Below, in pieces: positions 13,288 through 24,334 of a stretch of 64,000 nt of DNA. A program made the translations under genes and the position numbers. How positions within the stretch are numbered: position 1 is the stretch's first letter; the number at the start of each line of letters is the position of its first letter. This DNA is from Thamnidium elegans (Eukaryota; Mucoromycota; Mucoromycetes; Mucorales; Mucoraceae): assembly GCA_025201345.1 (NCBI GenBank), contig JAIXMG010000012.1, positions 124,001 to 188,000 on the forward strand, written 5' to 3'. The notes under the pieces were generated by a model that did not search any database, was not told the DNA's origin, and saw only the letters and a list, made by a program, of their open reading frames with translations.

Positions 13288-13693
13288 ATGGAAGGTAAGT
13301 TTAGCTAATGGATTTCAAAGACTTGATTGATTACAACCAAACTTATCATATTGATATATAGCAAGAAGAAAAAGAAAGGTTACTGCAAGCCCAATTAAGT
13401 ACACAAATACATACCTTTATTAGAAATGAGCAAACACATTTAGCAGCTTTACGAAAGTATGAAAATCAATTGAAAGTAATAAAGATATTCAGCATTGTCT
13501 GCAAATAGATACTATCAAACGCTGGATGCAACAAATTGAGGCTCGAGATGCCACATTATTTCAACAGACTGAAATAGTATCTCAACAACTTTTACTTGTC
13601 GTAATAAGTCCTGAAGGCCACCAGTTGTTTCCCAAAATAACAAATGGCACTTTCTGGTCTCGTGTTTTACTAGGAAGAACCAAAAGTCGGTGA
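13288..13693 (+). pseudogene. Decayed coiled-coil gene next to the Fanzor relic
   Basis: A proper-looking promoter (TATAAAAAGG) and A-rich leader precede ATGGAAG, then a GTAAGT donor. The best acceptor (ending CAAG, near 13365) gives MEEEKERLLQAQLSTQ and a helix with heptad-like spacing. That frame stops after LKVIKIFSIVCK. A second frame, shifted by one base, continues DIQHCLQIDTIKRWM and runs to VLLGRTKSR before a TGA. The two frames look like one coding sequence broken by a single-base indel near 13477. No family recognised. It could be a relic of the mobile element that carried the adjacent nuclease fragment, or an independent host pseudogene. Confidence 0.4.
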
Positions 13694-13703
13694 GGGTTTC
13701 AAG

Positions 13704-14057
13704 TTGGCTCATAATTTATCAAAATATTCTAGGCTCAAAAAAAAAAAAGAAGAAGGCTATTCAGACAACAACACCAAGAAGAGCTATGACCCAATGAAGA
13801 TGTTAGAAGAACTGTTGTTGCCTACGATGATACAAATATTCGGAGGCACCTATAAGGTAAATATGCTAATTCCCATCAAACTAGCTCAAATAGTTGTCGC
13901 CGGTAAAGCTGTTGTCAATACTGCTGATGAATTTCGTACTTCTGTGACCTGCTGTCACTGCCGCCAAAGACTACAAAAGAAAAAACACCTTTCGTCAGGC
14001 TTAGGTTGAAATATGGCTGAATCTCGATCTGCGTTGAAGTACTACGATGAATAAAAC
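13704..14057 (+). pseudogene. Fanzor/TnpB-like RNA-guided nuclease relic (C-terminal part)
   Basis: The frame from 13704 to 14009 ends in a block with the signature of TnpB/Fanzor proteins: VVNTADEFRTSVTCCHCRQR. This is the Asp of the RuvC-III region in a DE-x-x-TS context followed immediately by the first CxxC of the zinc ribbon. Upstream, FGGTYKVNMLIPIK has the spacing of the Gly/Pro-rich segment that normally precedes this Asp. Downstream, in another frame (14013-14057), WLNLDLR-stop-STTMN looks like a damaged copy of the WNRD-x-N motif that closes these proteins. The second CxxC, RuvC-I and RuvC-II are not visible. It is a dead fragment, probably of a eukaryotic Fanzor element. Family assignment is from motif order, not a database search. 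Confidence 0.6.
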
Positions 14058-14066
14058 CATATTTTG

Positions 14067-14095
14067 CATTGAACAAGACGGTGTCTTGTTCAATG
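14067..14095. repeat. Perfect 13-bp inverted repeat (hairpin) downstream of the Fanzor relic
   Basis: CATTGAACAAGAC and GTCTTGTTCAATG are exact reverse complements separated by GGT, so the transcript could form a 13-bp stem with a 3-nt loop. It lies 10 bp after the degraded WNRD-like end of the nuclease relic. TnpB and Fanzor elements typically carry their guide RNA and element end just 3' of the coding region, so this may be a remnant of the omegaRNA scaffold or right end. Confidence 0.75.
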
Positions 14096-14550
14096 AGGCT
14101 ATCAGTTAATCATTTATTTCGCTCTAAATAAACATGCAACTCTTAACTTTGTTGTATTTATTAGGCAATTGTGTGAAATTCGGTAATGTATTTTTTTAAA
14201 AATATTGACAGTCACGACTAGCTAATATTTTGGGAGAAAATACGTTGAGCGTTATTTCTTTATTCGATAAACGTAAGTCTACTGCTGTAAAGTAATTTCC
14301 ATTTAATTGTTGACATAAAAGATGATATTTTTTTTAGAGTAAAAAATCTCATGATATTATGTCATTCGGTGAGGATAGCCTTCTTTTTTTCCCTTGTTTA
14401 TTTACAAGAAAGAAAGCGATAGAAGAATTTTTTTAAAAAAAAAGAGAAAACAGTTTATTTAAATACTATTTTTTTTTTTTTTTTTTTTTTTTGAAATTCG
14501 TACATTTTAGAGAAAAGGTAATAACGACGTGTCCTTTTTTTTTTGGATAA
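14096..14550. other. Gene-free stretch
   Basis: Tail-side region between the Fanzor relic and the convergent C2H2 gene. Poly-T runs near 14469 and 14530; otherwise nothing recognisable. Confidence 0.5.
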
Positions 14551-15552
14551 TTAAAATGAATAAGCTGTGGAAGTGGAAGTAGAAGTGGTAGTGGAAATTG
14601 AAGGGGAAGTACATGGATTATTACCATGTACTTTTGCATGTCTTCTCAAGTTACTAACTACGGAAAAGTTACGCCCGCAACCTTCAACAGCACATTTAAA
14701 AGGTTTCTTAAAATGGTAAAGGTTAAAACCAGATTCAGGTTTTTTGTTTTTTTGTTTGCTTACCTCTCCTGTGTGACTATAAATATGGGTTGTAAGCGAA
14801 CTTGGACGAGTAAAACGCTTACTGCACAAACGACAACTGTAACGCTTGTTATTTACTGGACTAGGTGATCTACTAATAAAGGAATCATGAAAGGAAGGTG
14901 AAGATGATCGAGAAGTATTGATAGAGGAACGACGGTAATGATTAGGTTCGTACATAACTGTCTTGTTATTGCTGACACCTAAAATAAATAATTAGTTAAT
15001 ACATTGCATATATATATATATATATATAAAAACTATTTTTATGTATACTTTACATGGCTGAGTATTATTATACATTGAAGTAGATGTAGAGGATACAGGT
15101 GGTGGTGGTGGTGGTGGTGATGATGATGATGAGGATAAAGAGGATGAGGAAGAGAAATGATGCTTTTCTTGACCAAAAGAATACATGTTATTGAATTGTT
15201 GTTGTTGGTATGATGAATCAACGGACATGCCGGATTCATTATAGATATTACGTTGACAATATGGAACCATATTTTCATGTGAAAGCATAAGTTCATTACT
15301 AGTACGACTTATCTTCCATGGTTGATAATAATATTGTGGTTGAGTATTGACAGTGTGATTGGGAATAAATGAATGACTAGTAGAGGTAGAGGGATATTGA
15401 GATGGACTATTCATGATCATGGGTTGATTGTAACTGGTTAACAAATTTTCAGTATGCATAGGTTGTTTCTGTAAAGAGTTAGAAGTAGAACCGTGTTGAT
15501 AAAGATGTGTTTGATAATTGTAGCTCATATCTGGATAAATGTTGAAAACCAT
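14551..15552 (-). CDS. Two-finger C2H2 transcription factor
   Basis: Exons 15054-15552, 14764-14978 and 14551-14706 give 289 residues. The N-terminal two thirds are Ser, Gln, Tyr and Asn rich with a Ser run followed by seven prolines, typical of a fungal activation or regulatory region. Two adjacent C2H2 zinc fingers follow: CRLCSKRFTRPSSLTTHIY with its second His in SH, then the linker HTGEKPF split exactly by intron 2, then CAVEGCGRNFSVVSNLRRH. The protein ends with a Ser/Thr tail. The HTGEKPFKC junction confirms the splice. It probably binds DNA in the nucleus; target genes cannot be inferred. A start at the internal Met of MSYNYQ (nine codons in) is possible. Confidence 0.82.
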
Positions 15553-18470
15553 TAAAAAAGTAAGGGAAAAAAGGAAAAGGAAAGGATAATAATAAACAGC
15601 AAGCCGGATATAAATTTATATTGGTTAATAATGAAAGGAATTTATATATATGTTACAAATTGGATTCAGCACGCTGAAATATAATATGCAAAAAAAAAAG
15701 TGAATGTGGGTGTGTGTGTGCGTGTGTGTGCGTATGAAAAGAAAAAAAAAGAAAAAAAAGACCTTGGTTCAACCTGGATTAGTTTTTTTTTTTTTGTATT
15801 CGTTTATTTTTGTATGTGTATAGTTAAGTTGTGTAAAGAGGATAAAAAGAAAAAACTATCATTGAATCGTTACGGTGTCTTACTTTTATACTTTAAACGA
15901 CTGAAGGGGTAAAGTTATATAAAAAAAAAACAGGGAGTTGTTTTTCTTTTATTTTTTAACTTTTTTGTTTACGTATTATTAAATATTAACTCTATTTTTA
16001 TATATAGATTACACACCAACAACTCTTAACCTTGTTATATATCTCAAATATATATATTCGCGGTGATAAATATTCTTTTTTACGTAAACTTGCAGGAAAA
16101 GTGATTTATACTTAGCTTATAACTCATATGAAACACAACGAGGGGAGGGGAACTGTCAATTATATTCAACTATGTACATAAATATTATTATCTGTTGAGC
16201 TTATTTGTATTAATTAATAACAAACAGTAACGTCTTACTTGGAGTATACCTCTTTATACACGTGGTTAAATCAAGAAATACAGAATTGTAGCTGTGTTAC
16301 ATAACAAAGCCGCATACAGGAGCCTTTTCTTTTTTCTTAAAACTCTGATAATTAAATCACCTAAATAAATGAATTACGATAAGTTCAAGTTATATAAACA
16401 AAAGCAAAAAAACCTGTTTCCCTTTATACGTTAAAGCTTATATACATGTGTTAATAGATATATATATAAAAAAAAAGTGTCAAATATCTCCTTACTTTGC
16501 GTTCTTAATTCCTTAAATGTATAAAAGACATTTTTTTTCTCCTACCGTATTTCGCAAGTAAAAAGTTTAGAAAGGTTCGATCATTAAATATACACATTAC
16601 AAAAAAAAAACAATAAAAGTTGTAGCAAAACTAGGTTTATTTAATTGTAAACTTATATACTCTCTTTACGTATACATACAATTTGTGAATGATGAATCCA
16701 ACCTTAACCGTCTTCTTTTAACTGTAACTTTCTAGACTGCCCTCTTCAATTTTGTCGCCAATCATTTGGTTCTTCAAAAGAAAGGCGTTTTATAATTACT
16801 CAAACTCAATGCAAACTTTTAAACTTATTCGAGAACTCTCGATATTTGATAAACATTGCATCGTTTGTTTGTTATATTATACTATTTAAGCCCCCCCCCC
16901 TTTAAAAAAAACGCGTATCTCTTTCCACAAACCCCCCCCCCCCCTCTTGCTCACACAACAATACTTTATTTATTCAAAGACACATCCTATATCAATAAAC
17001 GCTTTAAAAATTACAAAAATTCTTTATTAAAAATACGAAAACACATTAATGTAAATACTTGAAAGAAGTGGCAAGTAGAATACCAACAAAACCTTTGAGA
17101 AGAAGAGTAAAATAAGGAGGGGAGAAAAAGACTTCTGAAAAGAGATTCGTTAAACTGCCTGTGTCAGAAAGAAATGCTTATCTTGCTAAATACTATAGTT
17201 ATGATGGTTAATATACCCAGACGATTCTTTTTAAACACATGCGCAAAAACGAAATAAGGACGCGAGTTGCTAGTTGATAAATCCAAAAGAACATATCGGA
17301 AATCTAAAAACTTTGATGCACGGTCTATTTACACGATCGATCCAAAAAAAAATATGATACTCGCTTACCTACTTTCATGTGCACCTTAATTTCATAAAAA
17401 GGAAGCTTGATGGTGAATTAAGCTGAAGCGGCAATTACACGCATTTATAATAAACATAATTAACTAACCTATATAAATAAGAGCATATGAAACAGATTGC
17501 AGTATAAATACATCATGCTGAGTAAATTGATCTCATGAATAAAGTGATCCCCCTTTTTTTTGGGTGTGTTTTTGTTTGTAGAGCGATAATCATCCATAAA
17601 GGTAGGTGAAAAGTAATACGTCGCAATTTTTTTAATCTGCCGTGTAAATTGACCGTGCACCAAAACTTTTATTTACTTGGTACAGTAAAGATGATTTGAC
17701 ATCAAACTGCATGTGTATCCAAACGTGAAGAACAAGGTAACGAGTAGTTAGCTAAAAATAAGACATTTGTTTTAATGGAAGGTTAAACCATTGTCGTGGT
17801 CGATACGTCTTATTACAGCATACTTATAATGTTTGTCTGCAGTAAGAGTTTACTGGCAATCCTTTGGCAAAAATTGACTGTACTAGGATCTTAACCGTAG
17901 CTGGTGGTGTTCAACTGATAATGGAGAAAGTGTTCTAGGTACGTCAAAATTAATTATAATAAATGGTTATTACTATCGTATTATTAACAAGTGTACAGCA
18001 ATAGATTTCCAAAAGTCTTCGATAAAAGTGTTGACTTATTTTGCTCCCTTATTTCAGTACTATATAAGGCATCCGTTCTACCCGTTCTTTAAAGTGAATT
18101 CGTTTTTGACGATATAGGAGACAAAAATTAACTGCTTTGCCTTCCCCTTTTTAGCCTATAGATAAAGGAGAGTGTGTCATATATACAATCATAAATAATA
18201 TAATAATAGTTGTACACTATACGCCTTTTTTTTTCAAAACGAATTTTCTTATAATTATTTTTATTAGCGAGTCAATTTGATCATTCAAGTAACCTATAAA
18301 AACTTTGGGTAAATAAAAAAAAAAATAGAAAAAAAAATAGAGAGAGAGATAGAGAGAAAGATATATAATGAAGAACACTAATAAAAATATAAAGTTATTT
18401 TGTACGTGCTCTATTCAATAAAGTTCTTTTTTTTTTTTTTTTTTCCTTATCATTTTTTGTTCTTTTTTCT
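15553..18470. other. 2.9-kb intergenic region
   Basis: No convincing gene on either strand. Features seen: a C10 run at 16891-16900 and a C13 run at 16932-16944 (both on the plus strand, 41 bp apart, unusual in this AT-rich DNA), a GT/CG-rich stretch at 15704-15733, and AT-rich promoter DNA. Open frames at 15700, 16856 and 17469 (minus) are low-complexity. Confidence 0.5.
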
Positions 18471-20573
18471 TTATAGCGAGTTGGCATTAAATATGGCTTC
18501 TGATACGTAGGAGGCAGTAATTTGTTTACCACCAAACCATCTACCGTTTAACGCATTGATTGCCTTTTCAGCAGATTCAATTGAATCAAACTTTAAGAAT
18601 ACTTCGCCCTATTTTTTTTTTTTTTTACCATTAAAAATTAGTAAATCCTTTCTTTGTTTTTGCACACGCGATTTTTTTTTTACCATTGAGTCTGCATTGA
18701 CTTTAATATGTTCTACTGGTCCATAACGTTCACATTCTATTTTAATATCAGATTCAAGATCGCTTACCCAATCTGGTTCTGTTTCTCTATTTACGAAAAA
18801 AAAAGGATATATTTAATATCAATTAAAATATATATATATATATACAAAAAAAGTACTTACTCTGCGGGATTAAACATGTTGTTTAACATGACATAACGAG
18901 AAGAGCTTACTGGAATAAAAGGTTTGGGACTATAATGTATAATATAATTTAGTATAATCTGTCTGCAATAATAAAATAACAAGACTTACGGAGCAATAGG
19001 AGCAGCTACTACAGGACGAGGAGCTTCGTGCTCTGTATAAGGATCTCTAGCAGCTAATTTTGCCATTAATTCAGCTCTTGAAAGTGAGTTCAGGGCAACT
19101 CCTTCCGTTTCTGTTTTTAAAAAAGGAATTAATAAAAAAAAAAAAAAAAATTATCAAAACTATATATAAGAAATCTATTTTACCTTCATCATCAAGATTA
19201 TAGCTACTTCCAGAAGCTAAAGTATTCTTTTCTGTTACTAGACCCACCTTTAACTATAATAATAATAATAATAATTAGCATCCCCCCTTTTTTTATACAC
19301 TTTGTATAGCTTTACATTTCTACCAGCTAACTCAAATCCGTTCATCTTTTCCAACGCTTGCTTTGCATCTTCACCATTTTTATATTGAATGAAACCAAAA
19401 CCCTTTGAACGGCCTGTCTCAGGGTCTACGAAAAAAAAAAAGTTGTTAATTTTATGCTAATTTTTTTTTTAAAAAAAACACACACACACACAATACCTTT
19501 ATGAAGATTAACAAAGTCCAAAGGACCAAAGGGCTCAAAAATTTGACGTACATCATCATCTGTTAAACTAAAATGAAGTGAGCCTACATATAATCTTTGA
19601 TATAAAGGTTCAGTTGTCACTCCCAATCTAAAACACGTATATATAAAAAAATTAGTCACAATTATTTCACAGCTAAAAAAAAAAAAACTTACGCGTTTCT
19701 TTGAGCCTGCATAGCCAGTCTATTTTTCTCGGCTTCTGATAATTGTACAATAACAGGAATACCTAAAAGTTTTTGACCTGATAATGCTAAAGCATTTTGA
19801 ACAGAAGTTTCCTCATAAAACTCAACATATCCAACACCCTTTGACTTTCTTGAATTTCTATCTGTAATGATTTTAGCTTCACGAAGACGGCCTGCTTGAG
19901 AGAAAAAATCCTCAAGTTCACGAGTAGTTAAACGTGCTGCAAGTTGAGTAACAAATACTGTTCTTCTATCTCTGTCCTCTTCAGGAACTGGAGGTGAAGG
20001 TGATCTACCACCTCTTCTATTATTAGTTCTTCTTCTATCATACCTATCAGGAACTGGAGGTGGACTTCTACTGCGTCTTCTTACAGGCGGGCTTCGACTG
20101 CTGCGTCGACTTCTGCTACGTCTTTTATACTCACGAGAAGGTGAACGTCGATGTCTTCTCTCTCTACTAGGAGATCGAGAAGAACGACGGTATCTCCTGC
20201 TGCTGTGTCGGGAATGTGATCGTTGGTGAGAAGAGCGGTGACGGGAATCTGAACGGTGACGAGAATCTGAACGGTGACGAGAATCGGAACGGTGGCGAGA
20301 ATCGGAACGGTGTGAAGAGTGAGGTCTAGGGCTACTACATCTTAAAAAGTTAGTTACGTGTAAATTATACATTCTTTATATATTTATATTTTTTTACCCT
20401 CGATCATCTTCTCTAGGTTGTTCTTCCTGTCAAAGATAAAAAAAAGAAAAGAAACCTGAAGTTAGTATATATAATATGTTATGAAAGAAAAAAGACCTTT
20501 ATAAAAAAAAAGTGTTTTTTACCCTCTTTTCTTGATAGGGAGCATCAAGCATAGCTTCTACATCAATATCCAT
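18471..20573 (-). CDS. RBM39: RBM39/CAPER-type splicing factor (Rsd1-like), RS domain plus three RRMs
   Basis: Ten exons (20523-20573, 20398-20426, 19693-20334, 19497-19627, 19316-19425, 19184-19253, 18990-19110, 18861-18929, 18684-18786, 18471-18608) give 487 residues. The order matches RBM39: an acidic start, an arginine/serine domain (about 28-140) with tandem RHRSDS repeats, RRM1 (about 151-226; VFVTQL and KGVGYVEF), RRM2 (about 252-328; LYVGSL and KGFGFIQY), a linker with [11 protein letters not shown], and a C-terminal UHM-type RRM (about 395-480). RBM39 proteins act in 3' splice-site recognition with U2AF in the nucleus; the UHM binds tryptophan-containing ULM peptides. The exon 5 donor was placed after GRN because only that gives the conserved LAGRNLKVG strand. 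Confidence 0.92.
20235..20311. repeat. 18-bp tandem repeat encoding RHRSDS units
   Basis: About four copies of CGGTGACGAGAATCTGAA (plus strand) with a few substitutions, inside the RS domain of the RBM39-like gene. In-frame expansion would lengthen the RS domain by six residues per unit. Confidence 0.9.
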
Positions 20574-21659
20574 TGTTATAAGTTTTTTTTCTTTTTAATA
20601 TCTAAAATAGAGCGAAAGAGAGGGAAAAAAAAAAAAAAAAAAAAAAAAGTTCTCCAAAAAACAACCCCAAAACCCACGTCACCATCCCCTGGGTTTTAAA
20701 AAAAATAAAAATAAACAAACGTTACTTTTTTCCATCTGCCATTGTACAGTCTCCTTTACACGTAAAAGTATCAATTAAACAATTGATGGTACAATTTACC
20801 TTTGAATGCAATGTAATTCGGCTAGTTTGTTATTTATTTCGACCCTAAAAATTCTGGATGAACTTTTTTAGATTTAATGCGCAATGCGGTACTTAAATAA
20901 CTGGGGAAAAAAAAACTTGTTCCCCCTATTCTAATCATAAGTTTGCTAAAACTTATACGCGTTATTCTCGGGTCAAGATTCGTCTCTAACCTGTTAAAAA
21001 ATGAGAACGAAAACCTTGTTTTCTACATACGAGTGCATCATTTTTTTCTTAGCCTTTGTAGATAAATGGGCCTAAACTTTTTGCATAAATTAAACAAATT
21101 TAAGTAACATACAATACACTGTAATAACGTAAAATGGAAAAAAAAAAAAAGAAACTTATCCCTCCCCCCTGATCATTGTAACAGAAAAAGTGAGACAGCC
21201 ATAGGGACACAATTGTATCAAAATTCCCCCAGACCACAATTGGACTGTATAAGCTGTGTTTGTGAGATTAGGATGTACGCTCAAACTATTGATAAATATC
21301 ATTTAACAAAAAAGGTTTATGTACGAGTATTTATCGTATGTTGACCCAACTTTATCATTATTACGATACTTGATGACAAAAACCGATTACCTTTTTTTAT
21401 GTACGCATATATCATATACAGTATCTAGTACTTGATATATGACATGGTTTTGCATATGTATATGTTTATTTGTTTATACCTCTTACTGATCAAAACTGCC
21501 TCCCCACACCTGACTGTTTTCAACTGAACAAATACTTTAAAAGGCGTGGTTCGAAACAATTCGATATCCGCCCAGAGGGACGTATTCCTAGAAGCAAAGC
21601 ATAAATAAAAAGAGAAGAAACTCTTTTTCTTTATCTATCTCTCTCTTTAAATACAAAGC
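20574..21659. other. 1.1-kb divergent promoter region
   Basis: Between the minus-strand RBM39-like gene and the plus-strand CUE gene. A poly-A run (20626-20648) forms the RBM39 leader. The CUE gene has a pyrimidine-rich leader (TTTATCTATCTCTCTC) before its ATG. Nothing else recognised. Confidence 0.5.
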
Positions 21660-23374
21660 ATGTCTAGTTCAAAAGAAGAACATCTTAAGCAAGAAGTTAC
21701 TGTTACAGAAAATGAAACACCATCTAGTGATATCAAAGAAACTAGTCTAGATAATACAGAAAACACAGGCCAAGTCTCAACAGTATCACCACTACCATCA
21801 CCATCACAACCACCAACACCACCAACAGAAACAGCGGAAGTCGCAGCGGAAACAACAGTAACAGAAAACGAAGCTATACCTATCGTCACTCAAACACAAG
21901 ACCTTAGTAAATTACCCGAAAATGTTGGCATCTTGAAAGAAGCATTCCCAGATATTGATGTAGAAATTATTGAAGCCATTCTTGGAGCAGAAAACAACAA
22001 GTTAGAACCTTCTTTTGAAATATTATTAGGCATGTCCGATCCTAATTACGAACAAACATCTATACCCCAACAAGTCACTCCTCCTATGCCACCCCGTCCT
22101 ACTTCTCAAATATCGGCAGAGCCAAGATCTAGATCAACGAGTGGTAATGCCCCTTTTGCTTATTGGGAACATCAGCAAGAACCTAGAACTGTAGAGGAAC
22201 AACTTCGTTTGGATGAGGAATTTGCAAAGAAACTAGCTTTAGAAGATGAAAGGAGAATCGAGAGTCGTAAGTAGTATAAAAAAAAAAGGGAAGCGTTCAA
22301 TAAACTGTAGTGAGATTATTAATACATGAGTATTGTATTAGGTCGTCAACAACTATATCAGCAACAGCAGCAGCAACATCAGCAGCAACATTATCAAAAA
22401 CGTGAGCAGGATAATGACCAAGATTCTATTTTTAACCTTCAAGGTAAAGTTATATAATAAAAATAACGATATAAGTGAGTAACTTTTTTTTTCTTTTACT
22501 TTGTAGAGGAGTTGCCCATTATTAAAGAGAAAATGATTGAAGCAGGCAATGGTAAAAAGGAAGAAAAAAAATTGAAATAAAACTTTGTTACTTAAAAAGT
22601 CATTATATTCATATATAGCTGCCAAAAAAAAGGTATTGGACTTTTATAATCAAATAAAGGCAAACGCAAGAAATAACAACACACCTAATCAACATGAACC
22701 GGGTGTAAGCTCATCCATGCCAACTACTCATGCGCAGTATAGAGGGTTACCTAGCGACGATGGTGATGACCTTTTAACAGGCGATATTTCGGCACTTCAT
22801 TTATCTGATTACGATGTATATGCACAAACTGGAGGAAGACAAAGAAATAAAGATTCTTCTGCAACAACAACAACTTCTACTTCTAACGCACAGCTGAAAG
22901 CAGACGAAGATTTTGCTAGACAGTTGGCAAATGAAAGCTCTACTACTACGGCTGCTACATCGCCCATGAAAAAAGCAGTTACTCCTACGGTTGTTATTGC
23001 GCCGAAATCGCCACTTGAATTTGAAGGTGATTCTGACTATGAAGGTATGTGTAAAAGCTTAATTATTCGTAAGGTTTTTTTTTTTTCTTATTTTTTTTTT
23101 TTTTTTTTTCTGTGTAGATATTGGTTTGACTGCAGCACCATCAACCAATAGTAAAACAGAAGAGAGTAATTCTGTACCCTATGTCATTGGAGATGATGAT
23201 GATTCTGATTCCGATGACTTGGTTGATATTGATGATGATGAGTTATTTGATCAAGATCAAGACGAGAAAAAGACTATAGAAGAGCCAACAAAAATAAATA
23301 ACAACAACACTGCTGCTGCTACAGAAAAAACTGCGACTACTGCTACTATTACTACTACTACTACTAAAGATTGA
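21660..23374 (+). CDS. CUE5: CUE-domain ubiquitin-binding protein, Cue5-like
   Basis: Exons 21660-22266, 22342-22443, 22507-22551, 22619-23044 and 23118-23374 give 478 residues. The CUE domain is at about 88-130: GILKEAFPDIDVEIIEAIL then LEPSFEILLGMSDP, with the conserved FP and the di-leucine/LL region that contact ubiquitin. It is followed by a PPMPPRP motif and QLRLDEEFAKKLALEDE, an arrangement seen in yeast Cue5 and animal Tollip-related adaptors. A second similar block, LKADEDFARQLA, lies further on. Low-complexity Gln, Thr and acidic runs fill the rest, ending with a Thr-rich tail. Cue5 links ubiquitinated aggregates to Atg8 in autophagy; that role is inferred. The domain call is firm, the orthology less so. 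Confidence 0.8.
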
Positions 23375-23703
23375 AAAAAAAATATACATATATACTCTTT
23401 TACACTTTTATATAATAAAGAAAAAATACTGATAAAGTAGTATACCTATACTATATAAAAAACAATCTAAATTTCACAGTATTGTGCAAATAATATAATA
23501 ATAAACTGTTTGTTAATAGGAAGTAAGTAAAAAAAAAAAGAGTAAAAAAAAAGAGGAGTTTATATACGTATTCTTTTATGGTTTAGTGGTTACGATAAAA
23601 TATTTAGCTTCTTATTTTATGATGCCATCTCTTGTCAAAATACTTTTTTTTTTAGGAAAAAAAGAAGGGTTGTTGGGTAAGTACTCTATTTCATTGGTTT
23701 TAT
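23375..23703. other. Convergent 3' region
   Basis: Between the stop of the CUE gene and the stop of the small minus-strand gene. AT-rich with TATATA and poly-A runs, consistent with 3' UTRs. No gene seen. Confidence 0.5.
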
Positions 23704-23956
23704 TCAAAGGTAGTCTACTACTAACTTCGGTCCTTCATCACTTTTTCTGTATGTCATGTTAGGGTCCAAAGGTATATTCTCTTGAGCTGGTAACTGTAAT
23801 TCTCCATTTAGTTTTAAAAAAAAAAGACATACATGTGTTACAAGCGGAAATTAACAGTAAAAAAAAATCCACCTTAATGACATCTTTCTTATTTAAAAGC
23901 TTGTGACTCTTGGTTACAGAATTTGTTTCCAAGGGAATAAAAAATAAATCAGGCAT
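23704..23956 (-). CDS. Tiny two-exon protein of unknown function (57 aa)
   Basis: Exon 1 (23873-23956) begins MPDLFFIPLETNS and ends ...KKDVIK. Exon 2 (23704-23793) reads LPAQENIPLDPNMTY to VVDYL before TGA. The 79-nt intron opens with GTGGAT, a weak donor, and closes with TTACAG. Codon choice and composition in exon 2 look coding, and the frame joins in phase 0 across the intron. The protein is polar after the first eight residues, without a clear signal or membrane segment. I do not recognise it. The weak donor leaves some doubt about the exact splice. Confidence 0.45.
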
Positions 23957-24334
23957 TACGTATTAAAATGAGGCCATTAAAAAAAAAAGAGAGAGAGCTT
24001 TCCTTTCTTTCTTTCCCTTTTCCTTTTTTTTTTTCTGCGTACACATATAAAAGAGACATGTGTTTAAAGAGAGATGAATCAAAACTAGTGCTTCTAAACT
24101 ATGTTTTTAAAGTTTTACCATTTATTGGCATATGAATCTTTTTTGGATTGATACCATATATAGAAATTATTCGTTTTTCCCAACCCTTCCCGTAACTGGC
24201 CTAGTGGCATAAAATGTAACCAGCGGAATTTACGTGGGGAAGAAAAAAAATCTTCCCGGTACCTTTATAATTAAGAACATACTTTTTTTTCTTTTTTTTT
24301 TTTTTACTCTTTTTGTTTCTTATTTTAAAATAAT
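23957..24334. other. Divergent promoter between two unknown genes
   Basis: 378 bp with a CT-rich stretch near 24000-24030 and a poly-T leader before the plus-strand ATG. Nothing else recognised. Confidence 0.5.
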
